A DNA stretch of 64,000 nucleotides from Magnetococcales bacterium (GTDB lineage Bacteria; Pseudomonadota; Magnetococcia; Magnetococcales; Magnetaquicoccaceae). The first letter of the stretch is position 1, and every line of letters begins with the position of its first letter. Location: the NCBI GenBank assembly GCA_011089965.1, contig JAANAU010000011.1, forward strand, positions 1-64,000, read 5' to 3'. The position numbers and the translations under genes were made by a program. This document shows positions 18,402 through 26,934 of the stretch, piece after piece. The notes beneath the pieces are model-generated. The model saw nothing but the letters and a program-made list of their open reading frames with translations, was not told the origin of the DNA and searched no databases.

Positions 18402-18886
18402 TATTCGATCACCACTGTCCCTTCCATCCCCTGTTGCCGATGGTCAGACTCTGTGCAGTAGAGGGGATAGGTTCCCTTGGTTACCGGCACGAAATAGAGA
18501 TCCAGTTGACCGCCATTGGCCATCATCTCCACAGCCAGCAGATAGGGGGCCTTGATCTCCCCATCCTTGTCCGACTGCACCTTGCGTGTGGCAATCGCCT
18601 TGAAAAACTCCGGGGCCGTGAAATAGTGCTTTTTCTCCCCGATATTGCGCATGGAGAGCTTGTAGGGTTGTCCGGCCTTGAAGACCAGTTGCTCCGGGTT
18701 GTAGCTGTGTTCTTTCAATTCGACCAGAACCGTGGTCATGGCTTTCCAGTTGGCCGCATCCACGATCTCCTTGCGTTGCGCTATCGGATCCATGGCCCCG
18801 GCAGCCTCTGCCGGGGATGGCAGAGTGCCGGACATCCAGCACAGAGTGCCCAGTGTCATCAGAAACGAGGTGCAGATCGGTTTCAT
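18401..18886 (-). CDS. cupredoxin-domain periplasmic protein
   Basis: Periplasmic protein of 161 residues with a signal peptide ending near AEA. The C-terminal cupredoxin fold carries the type-1 copper set: His in KKHYF, then YPLYC, SDHRQQGM. This gives a His-Cys-His-Met order with the expected spacing near residues 90-155. It probably shuttles electrons with the downstream EB_dh-like heme protein, to which it is coupled. The N-terminal 50 residues do not show a second domain. The copper assignment rests on visible ligands; the redox partner is inferred from adjacency. Confidence 0.75.
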   Translation of the reverse strand: MKPICTSFLMTLGTLCWMSGTLPSPAEAAGAMDPIAQRKEIVDAANWKAMTTVLVELKEHSYNPEQLVFKAGQPYKLSMRNIGEKKHYFTAPEFFKAIATRKVQSDKDGEIKAPYLLAVEMMANGGQLDLYFVPVTKGTYPLYCTESDHRQQGMEGTVVIE

Positions 18887-18907
18887 CCAGCTCTCCTTGA
18901 AAGGTGG

Positions 18908-19243
18908 TTAGCGGCAGAAGTAGTCAACGACCAGGCCGGTTTTTTCAACGATCACATAAGTATCAATACACTGGCTTCCCGGATAGATCCACCCTTCGGA
19001 CGGGGGACGCCCGACCAGGGTGACATCCAGGATCTGTTTGGGTTGGCCAAAGGCCTGCACCAGCTCATCCCGGCTGCGACCGATCATGCCCGCTCCTTTC
19101 CCGCCCTTTTTGGTTTCTCCACGGGCCGCAACAGGCCTGGCTGTATCCGCCGGCAAGGGATCTCCGGTGGTGGTGGGCGGGTTTTCCTTGCTGCACCCGA
19201 CCATGAGGGTGGTGGCGAGCAGTATGACCGGGATTGGATGCAT
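18908..19243 (-). CDS. small lipoprotein of unknown function
   Basis: Lipoprotein of 111 residues; the leader ends in LMVGC with the lipidated Cys at 17. A short disordered stretch follows, then a compact domain containing GRSRDELVQAFGQPKQI and a WIYPGSQCIDTYVI strand. The GxxxxELxxxFGxP pattern is seen in SmpA/OmlA (BamE)-like and related periplasmic lipoproteins, but the similarity is short. It lies between the cupredoxin gene and the c-di-GMP protein gene on the same strand. Specific function not recognised. Confidence 0.6.
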   Translation of the reverse strand: MHPIPVILLATTLMVGCSKENPPTTTGDPLPADTARPVAARGETKKGGKGAGMIGRSRDELVQAFGQPKQILDVTLVGRPPSEGWIYPGSQCIDTYVIVEKTGLVVDYFCR

Positions 19244-19269
19244 CGGGGCATTCTACTCCATGAGCAGGT

Positions 19270-21366
19270 TCAGTTCAACAGCATGGACGCCTGGGTGGCC
19301 TGGGATCGTTCCCGGGCCGGGCGGCACTCGACATAGGGGGCCATGGTGAGTGCCTGGACCAGTGGACCCATGCGGGCGTGGGTCAGAAAAGCCGTGACAT
19401 CTTCTGCCGGGATCGGCGGCGAAAAGAGATAACCCTGCACCTTGTCGCAACCAAGGTCGCGCAGGAATTCCATCTGCTCTTCGTTGGCCACCCCTTCGGC
19501 CACCACGGTCAGGTTGAGATTCTTGGCCAATGAGAGGATCGAACGGGTGATGGTCGCACTCTCCGGGTTTTTGGCCACATCCCGGATGAACGAACGGTCG
19601 ATCTTGAGGGAGTGGATCGGCAGGTTGGAGAGATAACTCAACGAGGAGTAGCCGGTGCCGAAATCGTCGATGGAGATGTGCAGATTCTGCTGGCGCCACT
19701 TGGTCAAAACCGAACGGACCCGTTTCTGGTCGTTCAGGAACAGCCCTTCGGTGATCTCCAGTTCCAGCCAGCGCGGATCAAGCCCGGTATCGCGCAATGC
19801 CTGGGCCACCACCTGTTCCAGGTTGTCGTGCATGAACTGGCGGGGAGAGATGTTCACCGCCATCTTGATCGGCGCCAACCCCTGCTCCTGCCAGCGGACA
19901 TTCTGTTGGCACGCCTCGCGCAAAATCCATTCCCCCAAAGGAACGATCAGGCCGTTCTCTTCGGCCAGGGCCACGAACTGGTCCGGAGCCACCAGTCCGA
20001 ACTGGGGACTGCGCCAGCGTACCAAAGCCTCCACCCCGATGATCCGTCCGCTCTCTACGCAGAATTGCGGCTGATAGTGCAAGAAGAACTCTTGTCGGTC
20101 CAGGGCGGTCTGCAACCCCTGTTCGATGCTCCAGCGCCGCATGGCGATCTCGCCCATCTGGCGGGTGAAGAACTGATATCCGTTGCCACCCCGGGATTTG
20201 ACCTGACGCATCGCGGTTTCGGCATGCTTGAGCAGCCCTTCGGTGTCGGTCTCATCCATGGGAAAGATGGTGATGCCGATGCTGGCGGTCAGACGCAGGG
20301 ATTGATCCCCGACCTTGATGTTCTGTCCCAGGGCGCTCAACACCTTCTGGGCCACATGGGTCAGGTGCTGGACTTCCAGGATGTTGGTGGCCAGAATGGC
20401 AAACTCATCGCCGCCGGTGCGTGCCACCGTATCCCCTTCCCGGAGCGCCTGTTTGAGACGGGCGCCGATGGCCTTCAGCACCACATCCCCCACAGCCCGG
20501 TTTTCCGCTTCGTTGACCTGGCGGAACCGGTCCACACCCAGCCACAACACCCCGAGCAGTTGATCGGTGCGGCGGCATTGGGTCATGGCCTGATGCAGAC
20601 GATCCTTGAAGAGAATCCGGTTCGGCAATTCGGTCAATGGATCGAAATGGGCCAGAAACTTGAGCTGCTCTTCGGACTCCTGCACCAAAGTCAGATCCGA
20701 CAGAATGCCCACGAAATAGCGGATGGTGCCATCTTCGCCCCGAATGCAGTTGATGGTGCTCCATTGCGGGTAGACTTCGCCGTTTTTGCGCCGGTTCCAG
20801 ATGTTGCCCTGCCACTGGCCGTGGTGGTGCAGGGCATGCCAGAGCCGTTCATAGAACTCCGGGGAGTGGCGTCCGCTTTTCATGATGCGCATGTTGTGGC
20901 CGAGCAGCTCTTCGTCCGCATAGCCGCTCATGGAGCGGAAGGCTGGATTGGTGGAGCAGATCGCGCCTGATGCATCGGTGATGATGATCCCCTCCTGGAC
21001 GCTGGCAAAGATCTTGGTGGCCAGATCCAGGCCGTTCAGGGCCAGTTTGGATTTCTGGAACTCCGCCTCCACTCCGGGCAGGACCGGTTCCCGTGCCCGG
21101 TCGGGCAGAAGCGTCACCGGTTCAGCGGGTGGCGGCGGAGGTGAGTACGGTCCGACCACGAACAGCCCGTGGCTGGCGGCAAAGTCCGAATGGGCGGTGC
21201 GGTAGGCAAACCAGGAGACCCCGGTCATGAAGCAGAAAATGACCACCCCCGCCATCGCCCCCTGCTCTCCCGTGTGCAAAGGGGGCAGTGGGGTTCCGGG
21301 AATGATGAAAGTGATCAAAGTGCCAGCCAACGGTAGGATGACGAGGATCCACAAGTGGACGTGCAT
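19270..21366 (-). CDS. membrane PAS-GGDEF-EAL c-di-GMP turnover protein
   Basis: Protein of 698 residues with two N-terminal transmembrane helices (about 3-22 and 34-52), a Pro-rich linker, a PAS domain (about 115-240), GGDEF (about 250-415) and EAL (about 425-680). The cyclase motif is intact (RTGGDEFAIL). The phosphodiesterase motifs EAL (GVEALVRW), EITEG and DDFGTGYSSL are also present, so either or both activities are possible. ATG 21366 was chosen because AGGAG lies 8 bases upstream and the hydrophobic helix starts at once; an upstream ATG at 21420 would add an unlikely 18-residue extension. Confidence 0.85.
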   Translation of the reverse strand: MHVHLWILVILPLAGTLITFIIPGTPLPPLHTGEQGAMAGVVIFCFMTGVSWFAYRTAHSDFAASHGLFVVGPYSPPPPPAEPVTLLPDRAREPVLPGVEAEFQKSKLALNGLDLATKIFASVQEGIIITDASGAICSTNPAFRSMSGYADEELLGHNMRIMKSGRHSPEFYERLWHALHHHGQWQGNIWNRRKNGEVYPQWSTINCIRGEDGTIRYFVGILSDLTLVQESEEQLKFLAHFDPLTELPNRILFKDRLHQAMTQCRRTDQLLGVLWLGVDRFRQVNEAENRAVGDVVLKAIGARLKQALREGDTVARTGGDEFAILATNILEVQHLTHVAQKVLSALGQNIKVGDQSLRLTASIGITIFPMDETDTEGLLKHAETAMRQVKSRGGNGYQFFTRQMGEIAMRRWSIEQGLQTALDRQEFFLHYQPQFCVESGRIIGVEALVRWRSPQFGLVAPDQFVALAEENGLIVPLGEWILREACQQNVRWQEQGLAPIKMAVNISPRQFMHDNLEQVVAQALRDTGLDPRWLELEITEGLFLNDQKRVRSVLTKWRQQNLHISIDDFGTGYSSLSYLSNLPIHSLKIDRSFIRDVAKNPESATITRSILSLAKNLNLTVVAEGVANEEQMEFLRDLGCDKVQGYLFSPPIPAEDVTAFLTHARMGPLVQALTMAPYVECRPARERSQATQASMLLN

Positions 21367-21553
21367 GTGGGGGACTCCTGCGCAAGGGCGATACGGCAAG
21401 AACGGCGAATTTTCGGACACCCATCAACTTACAATTCAGGTGCCAAAACCGAACCATCCAGAAAATTTCGTCCATCCCGCGCGGATGTTGGATTTATCGG
21501 CAGGCAGGCACTTTTCGAGGGGGGATGACCAGGTGGTCAGAGGGGGGCTGATT

Positions 21554-21575
21554 CCCGCATTTGGGAAAATGCGGG
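21554..21575. terminator. 9-bp perfect hairpin downstream of triheme cytochrome gene
   Basis: CCCGCATTT and AAATGCGGG pair perfectly around a GGGA loop in the 242-base gap 21367-21608. It lies 34 bases after the stop of the minus-strand cytochrome gene. It has no T-run on the minus strand, so it could be a processing or weak termination hairpin rather than a classical intrinsic terminator. The rest of the gap shows nothing recognisable. Confidence 0.4.
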
Positions 21576-21608
21576 GGATCCGGTTCTCGCGATCAGGAAT
21601 TTTTTACA

Positions 21609-22148
21609 TTACCACCACGCCTTGGGAGAGTCGGCGTGGGTCTTGTCGTGACACTTTTCGCACAACATGGGGGAGAAGGCCACCTTGCCGTGACATTGGC
21701 CGCAGAATTTGCCCCGCAGTACGTCGTTCATGTTGATTGCATTGCCTTTTGCCACGGGCAGGAACGGGGATGGGTGGCAGTTGGAACAGTCGAGCCACTG
21801 GGTGTGCATCTCATGGGGAAAGGTGACGTGGGGCATGTTGCGGGTGTTGGTCATGATGATCACGGAATCGAGCCTTTTCATGGGTTCCTTGCCCGTGACT
21901 CCGGTTCTGGGAGTGATCAGCCCCTTGCGCAGTGCGGCTGCCCAGTCTACGGCCCCCAGACGGTTGGAGGGGAGATCCTTCAAGCCTCGGGCCGGATCTT
22001 GCAACAGACTCAGGGAGCGGTTGGAAGGATCGTGAATCCTGTCCTTGGCCAACAGCGAACGTTGATCGGGATCCTTGTCCCCGGCCTCGGCCAACGCCAT
22101 CAGTCCAAAGATCAGCACCATCGACAGACTCCAGTGGATCGGCTTCAT
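21609..22148 (-). CDS. triheme c-type cytochrome (family B)
   Basis: Periplasmic protein of 179 residues with a signal peptide (cleavage near AEA) and three CxxCH sites: CSNCH, CGQCH, CEKCH. The segment TQWLDCSNCH...KFCGQCHGKVAF is shared with the cytochromes at 34520-35239 and 37216-37824. All three belong to one c7-like family, called B here. A conserved N-terminal half without hemes (LLQDPARGLKDLPS, AVDWAAALRKG) recurs in the paralogue at 37216. It is divergent from the histidine kinase gene with only 24 bases between starts. Probably a periplasmic electron carrier related to the large cytochrome locus. Confidence 0.85.
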   Translation of the reverse strand: MKPIHWSLSMVLIFGLMALAEAGDKDPDQRSLLAKDRIHDPSNRSLSLLQDPARGLKDLPSNRLGAVDWAAALRKGLITPRTGVTGKEPMKRLDSVIIMTNTRNMPHVTFPHEMHTQWLDCSNCHPSPFLPVAKGNAINMNDVLRGKFCGQCHGKVAFSPMLCEKCHDKTHADSPKAWW

Positions 22149-22172
22149 GATTCGACTCTCTTGGCAAAAGTG

Positions 22173-24593
22173 ATGAACGAGATCTCCTCTGCAAACTCCT
22201 GGCCGAATTCGGCGCTCGCGGCAGAAGAACCTCCCAGGCCGTTTCCCCTGGTGCGTTTTTTTTCCCTGACCAGCCTGGTGGCCATGATTCTGGTGGCCAC
22301 GCTGCTCGGCTGGCTCTTTTTCAAGATGCAGATCGACAGTCTGCTCCATCTGGGCGAAAAGCAGAATGTGGCTTTGACCCGCGCCTTTTCCAACACCTTG
22401 TGGCCGCTGTTGCAGGGATTTTTGCGCGAGGTGGACCGTCTGGGCAAGGATGAGTTGCAGGTTCACTCCCTGCTGGTCAGCCTCGATTATACGGTGCGCC
22501 ATCTGGTCACGGACATCGATGTGGTCAAGGTCAAGCTTTATGATCCGCGCGGGATGACCGTCTACTCCTCTCAGCCCAGCCAGATCGGTCAGGACCAGGT
22601 GCAGAATCCGGGCTTGCAGGCTGCGTTGCGGGGCCAGGTGAGCAGCGAGCTGGTGTTTCGCAATCGCTTCGTCACCTTCGACGGGGTGCTGGAGGATCGC
22701 AATCTGATTTCCAGCTATATTCCGCTTTATAAAGACAATCGCGTCGTCGGGGTTTTTGAGCTGTATTATGATGTCACCGCCACCATCGACATGATCAATC
22801 GCACCCTCTGGCAGGTGTCGATTCTGATCGGCGGGGCCTTCATGCTGTTGTATGGGGGGTTGTTCGTGATCGTGAGTCGTGCGCAGCGGTTCATCGAAGC
22901 GCAACGGAACACCCTGCTCGTCTATCTCGATCAGATCCGCCACTCCAACCAGGTGCTGGAGGAGCGGGTGCTGGAGAGGACCAGCAAACTCTCGCTGGCC
23001 AACGTGGCCCTGGAAGGGGAGATCCAGGAGCGGCGGCGCACCGAGGAGGAGTTGCGCAAACTCACCTGCGCCGTGGAACAAAGCCCGGTGTCGGTGATCA
23101 TCACCGATCTGGCCAATCGCATCGAGTATGTCAATCCCAAGTTCTGCCAGGTCACCGGGTACACCCTGGCCGAAGTTCAGGGTCGCAATCCCCGTCTGCT
23201 CAAGTCCGGACGCATGTCGGATGACGAATACGGACACATGTGGCGCGATCTGGAGAGGAAGAACGAATGGCACGGCGAATTTCTCAACCGGCGCAAGAGT
23301 GGCGAGCTGTTCTGGGAGCATGCCAGCATCTCCTTGATTCGGGATGCCGAAGGGATTCCCACCCACTATCTGGCGATCAAGGAGGATATCACTGAACGCA
23401 AGCTGGCCGCCGAGTTGATCCACCGCAACGAGTTGCGTCTGCGCACCATCATGGAGAACGTGGTGGAAGGGATCATCACCACGGATCGCACCGGCATCAT
23501 CGAATCGGTCAACCCGTCGGTGGAAAAGATGTTCGGATTCTCTGCCCAGCAGCTTGTCGGCAACAACATCCGCATGCTGGTTCCCGACCCCCATGCCGCG
23601 CGTCATGATGGCTACATCCGCCATTATCTGGAGTGGTTCGAGAAGAACGTCAAACGCCAGGTGACCGTACCGATTCGCGGGGAGGTCTTTTTTGAACGGG
23701 AGGTGGAATCCCGGCGTGCCAACGGGGAGAAATTCCCGCTGGAGTTGACCGTCAGCCATGTGAGCCTGGAAGATCGCAGCCAGTTCATCGCCACCATGCG
23801 CGACATCAGCGAACGCAAGAAGAATCAGGCAGAGATGGAACTGGCCCGCCAGAAGAGTTTCATGCATGAGAAAATGGCCGCCATGGGCACCCTGGCTGCG
23901 GGCATCATGCACGAAATCGGCAACCCCATTGCCGCCATCTCCGGATTGGTGGAGGTGCTGTTTGACGACCTGGAAGATGCCCAAAGCAGGCGGGAACATC
24001 TGCATCTGATCGAACAGCAGATCAATCGGCTGTTGGGGATCATTCGGGAGGTGGCGGAGTTTTCCCAGCCGCAAACCGATGGGCGGCAACTGGTGGATCT
24101 CAACGGACTGGTGGCAGCCACCCTGCGCATCATGCGGTTTGACCGGCGGGTGCGCCACCGGGTGGAGAGCCGCATGGAACTCGATCCCAACCTGCCGGCA
24201 GTACCCGGTTTGGAGGATCAGTTGCGTCAGGTGCTGATCAACCTCATCATCAATGCTGCGGACGCCTTGATCATGGGAGAGGTGGCAGCTCCTTACATTC
24301 TGGTGCGTTCGGCCATGCGGGAGGGTCGGGTGTGGGTGGAGGTGGAGGACAACGGTCCGGGCATGGATGCGTTCACCCGTCAGCACGCTTTTGACGCCTT
24401 TTTCACGACAAAACCGGTTGGCAAGGGGACTGGTCTGGGATTATCATTGTGTTTCAACATCATTGCCGAGCATGGTGGCGAGATGTGCATCGACAGCCAG
24501 CCGGGTCAGGGCACGCGCGTCGGATTCTGTTTGCCTGGGGAGAGTGGGGAGAGTGATCGTGGATACCCCGTTGCAGATTCTGGTGGTGGATGA
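22173..24593 (+). CDS. NtrB-like sensor histidine kinase with periplasmic sensor and two PAS domains
   Basis: Kinase of 806 residues. Two transmembrane helices (about 28-52 and 210-232) enclose a single-Cache-like periplasmic domain (VKLYDPRGMTVYSS; VVGVFELYYDV). Then come a coiled coil, PAS 1 (about 300-415), PAS 2 (about 420-550) and the kinase core. His is in HEIGNP at about 580; the N box is near NLIINAADAL, and DNGPGM and GTGLGLSL follow. The ATG at 22173 gives a conventional start; a GTG is one codon earlier. The 3' end overlaps the response regulator, its obvious partner. The periplasmic ligand is unknown. Confidence 0.87.
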   Translation: MNEISSANSWPNSALAAEEPPRPFPLVRFFSLTSLVAMILVATLLGWLFFKMQIDSLLHLGEKQNVALTRAFSNTLWPLLQGFLREVDRLGKDELQVHSLLVSLDYTVRHLVTDIDVVKVKLYDPRGMTVYSSQPSQIGQDQVQNPGLQAALRGQVSSELVFRNRFVTFDGVLEDRNLISSYIPLYKDNRVVGVFELYYDVTATIDMINRTLWQVSILIGGAFMLLYGGLFVIVSRAQRFIEAQRNTLLVYLDQIRHSNQVLEERVLERTSKLSLANVALEGEIQERRRTEEELRKLTCAVEQSPVSVIITDLANRIEYVNPKFCQVTGYTLAEVQGRNPRLLKSGRMSDDEYGHMWRDLERKNEWHGEFLNRRKSGELFWEHASISLIRDAEGIPTHYLAIKEDITERKLAAELIHRNELRLRTIMENVVEGIITTDRTGIIESVNPSVEKMFGFSAQQLVGNNIRMLVPDPHAARHDGYIRHYLEWFEKNVKRQVTVPIRGEVFFEREVESRRANGEKFPLELTVSHVSLEDRSQFIATMRDISERKKNQAEMELARQKSFMHEKMAAMGTLAAGIMHEIGNPIAAISGLVEVLFDDLEDAQSRREHLHLIEQQINRLLGIIREVAEFSQPQTDGRQLVDLNGLVAATLRIMRFDRRVRHRVESRMELDPNLPAVPGLEDQLRQVLINLIINAADALIMGEVAAPYILVRSAMREGRVWVEVEDNGPGMDAFTRQHAFDAFFTTKPVGKGTGLGLSLCFNIIAEHGGEMCIDSQPGQGTRVGFCLPGESGESDRGYPVADSGGG

Positions 24594-25938
24594 TGAACCG
24601 GCCATCCGGCAGGTTCTGGTCAGCACCTTGCGCAAGGCCGGTTATCCGGTGGAACAGGCCGGGGATGGGGAAGAGGCCCTGGAGGTGATCACCAAAGGGG
24701 CGATTGATGTGGTGATCTGCGACATCCGCATGCCGGGCATGGATGGGATCGAACTGGTGCGCCGGGTGCGCGCCCAGGGACAGGAGACCCTGTTTCTGAT
24801 CATGACCGCCTTTGCCTCGGTCAATACCGCCATCGAGGCCATGCGCGCCGGTGCCTATGATTACATGATCAAGCCGTTGCGCAAGGAGGATCTGTTGCAC
24901 CGTCTGGTGCAGATGGGCAATGTCATCCGGTTGCAGGACGAAAACCGCACCTTGCGTCAGCTCATTCGGGGACAGGGTTTTCTTCCCCTGGTCTCTCCGG
25001 CCATGCAGCGCCTGGATCGTCAGATCCGCAAGGTGGCCCGTACCGATCATACGGTGTTGATCACCGGCGAATCCGGCACCGGCAAAAGCGTGCAGGCCAA
25101 GGCGATCCACGATGCCAGCCCTCGGGCCGGGGCGCTGTTCATCCCGGTCAACTGCGGATCGATCCCGGACCATCTTCTGGAGAGCGAATTCTTCGGCCAT
25201 GTGAAAGGGGCCTTTACCGGGGCGGATCGCAACAAGAAAGGGTTGTTTGCCGAGGCGGATCAAGGCACCCTGTTTCTGGACGAGATCGGTGAGTTGCCGT
25301 TGCATTTGCAGGTGAAACTGCTGCACGCTCTGGAGCAGAATCAGGTGCGCGCCGTGGGCAGCGAGCAGTTCCGCAAGGTCGATGTGCGCATCATCGCTGC
25401 CACCAACAAGAATCTCAAGACCATGGTGGCCGAGGGGAGCTTTCGCGAGGATCTCTTTTTTCGCCTGAACGTCTTTTCGATCCAGATTCCGCCGTTGCGG
25501 GAGCGCCCCCAAGACCTGGAGGTGCTGATCGACCATTTTCTCCAGCGCAACGGGGCCAAGCTGGGGGGCGGGGTGGTGCTTTCACTGGCGCCGGAGGCGC
25601 GGGAGGCGTTGCTGAATTACGATTGGCCCGGCAATACCCGCGAGCTGGAAAACGCCCTGGAGCGGGCGGCCATTCTCACCGAGGATGGGGTGATCACCCT
25701 GGAGGAGCTGCCGGATCCGGTGGTAGCCTGTGCCGTGGTCAGCAGTGCCGGTGAAGAGCCGCTGGCCCAACGCGATGCCGGGCGTCTGCGGGAGCGGATG
25801 CGCAACCTGGAAATCGAACTGATTCTTCAGGCCATCGATGAGGCCAACGGGGATCGGCGTCAGGCCGCCCGGGAGTTGGGCATCGGCCTCTCCAGCCTGT
25901 ATCGCAAGCTGGAGCAGGCGCAAATGTCCAAGATGTGA
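24559..25938 (+). CDS. NtrC-family sigma-54-dependent response regulator
   Basis: Regulator of 459 residues: receiver domain (1-120, phospho-acceptor Asp55 in ICDIRMPGMDG), AAA+ domain (Walker A GESGTGKS at about 170, GAFTGA at about 217-222, which contacts sigma-54) and a Fis-type helix-turn-helix at the C-terminus (RRQAARELGIGLSSLYRKLE). GTG 24559 is preferred because GGGGAG lies 6 bases before it; it overlaps the kinase gene by 35 bases. It would activate sigma-54 promoters when phosphorylated by the upstream kinase. A sigma-54-like promoter at 29715-29730, ahead of the cytochrome genes, is a candidate target. Confidence 0.88.
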   Translation: MDTPLQILVVDDEPAIRQVLVSTLRKAGYPVEQAGDGEEALEVITKGAIDVVICDIRMPGMDGIELVRRVRAQGQETLFLIMTAFASVNTAIEAMRAGAYDYMIKPLRKEDLLHRLVQMGNVIRLQDENRTLRQLIRGQGFLPLVSPAMQRLDRQIRKVARTDHTVLITGESGTGKSVQAKAIHDASPRAGALFIPVNCGSIPDHLLESEFFGHVKGAFTGADRNKKGLFAEADQGTLFLDEIGELPLHLQVKLLHALEQNQVRAVGSEQFRKVDVRIIAATNKNLKTMVAEGSFREDLFFRLNVFSIQIPPLRERPQDLEVLIDHFLQRNGAKLGGGVVLSLAPEAREALLNYDWPGNTRELENALERAAILTEDGVITLEELPDPVVACAVVSSAGEEPLAQRDAGRLRERMRNLEIELILQAIDEANGDRRQAARELGIGLSSLYRKLEQAQMSKM

Positions 25939-25972
25939 CAAGGATGCTGGTCAGGTAACGGGGAGAGGGAAC

Positions 25973-26614
25973 ATGAGGATCACAGGCTGGATTGGGGTGT
26001 GGCTGGTGTTGGGTGCTTTGCTGCCTGCCGGGGTGTGGGCAGCTCCGGAAGAGGATTACAAAGAGGGGTTGCACGCCCAGAAAGGGAATGATCTGCAAGC
26101 AGCCATGGTGATGTTCCGGCGCGGTGCCGAGGCCGGACATGTGCTCTCCATGGTGGCGCTGGCCGTCATTCTGGATCGGGCCGAGGAGAACGAGGAGGCC
26201 GGGAAGTGGTATCGCAAGGCAGCCGATGCGGGTGAGCCGTCCGGCATTCTGGGCCTGGGGGTGATGCAGGTCACCGGTGAATTGGGCAAGGGTCGGGAAC
26301 CGGAAGGATTGGCCTGGATCGAAAAGGCGGTGGCCATGAAACATCCGCCAGCCATGCTGCTGCTGGGCAAGATGCTTCTGGAGTCGAAAAGCTGGCTGCC
26401 GGCAGATCCCGGGCGCGCCCTGTCGTTGTTGCAGGGGGCAGCAGAGGCAGGAGATGTTGCGGCCATCAAGGAGCTGGTTCTGATCTATCGCAACGGGATT
26501 GAAGGGGTGGCCAAGGATTTGGCTCTGGCCCAGAGCTGGGAGGCCAAATTGCCCCGCAGTGACAAAAAAGGCAAAACCGGAGCCGGGAAAAAAGAAAAAG
26601 GCAGTCAGCCATGA
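25973..26614 (+). CDS. exported Sel1-repeat protein
   Basis: Periplasmic protein of 213 residues with a signal peptide cleaved after VWA. Four or five Sel1-like (TPR-related) repeats are visible, such as AAMVMFRRGAEAGHVLSMVAL, AGKWYRKAADAGEPSGILGL and ALSLLQGAAEAGDVAAIKEL. The C-terminus is basic (KKGKTGAGKKEK). GGGAGAGGG precedes the ATG. Sel1 proteins act as scaffolds for protein complexes. The gene is coupled to the monoheme cytochrome gene by a 4-base overlap, so it may support that complex. Confidence 0.75.
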   Translation: MRITGWIGVWLVLGALLPAGVWAAPEEDYKEGLHAQKGNDLQAAMVMFRRGAEAGHVLSMVALAVILDRAEENEEAGKWYRKAADAGEPSGILGLGVMQVTGELGKGREPEGLAWIEKAVAMKHPPAMLLLGKMLLESKSWLPADPGRALSLLQGAAEAGDVAAIKELVLIYRNGIEGVAKDLALAQSWEAKLPRSDKKGKTGAGKKEKGSQP

Positions 26615-26934
26615 GATCCCGGGTGTCCGGGTGGATGGTGGCCGTCATGGTGGCGATGGTGCCGACAGCGGTCATGGCCGGGGATCCGTTTGTCGGCAAG
26701 GAGCTGTACAGGCAGCAGTGCGGCCAGTGTCATGGTCTGGATGGTCGTCCGGGTCTGCCCCAGACCCCGGACTTCACCCGCAAGAGCGATCCGCGCAACG
26801 GGCTGTTGCGTACCGATACGGTGCTGGTGAACCGGATTCGTCAGGGCGGGGTGAGTTGTCCTTCCTTTCGTGGAGTTTTGGATGATCTCCAGATCCTCGA
26901 TGTGATTTCCTATTTGAGAAGCATGAGACGATGA
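26611..26934 (+). CDS. monoheme c-type cytochrome with Cys at the usual Met-ligand position
   Basis: Periplasmic cytochrome c of 107 residues. A signal peptide is cleaved near VMA, and the heme site CGQCH is at 37-41. The fold is class I (ELYRQQCGQCHG at the N-terminus, YLRSMRR at the end). The place where class I cytochromes normally show a Met-Pro ligand reads GGVSCPSF (Cys83), so axial ligation may be His/Cys or incomplete. Overlapping ATGA junctions on both sides tie it to the Sel1 and propeller genes. Confidence 0.8.
   Translation: MRSRVSGWMVAVMVAMVPTAVMAGDPFVGKELYRQQCGQCHGLDGRPGLPQTPDFTRKSDPRNGLLRTDTVLVNRIRQGGVSCPSFRGVLDDLQILDVISYLRSMRR

Noticed and set aside
21561-22172. N-terminal extension of the NtrB-like kinase
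   Set aside because: The extension would be antisense to the triheme cytochrome gene; the kinase's own hydrophobic N-terminus begins after ATG 22173.
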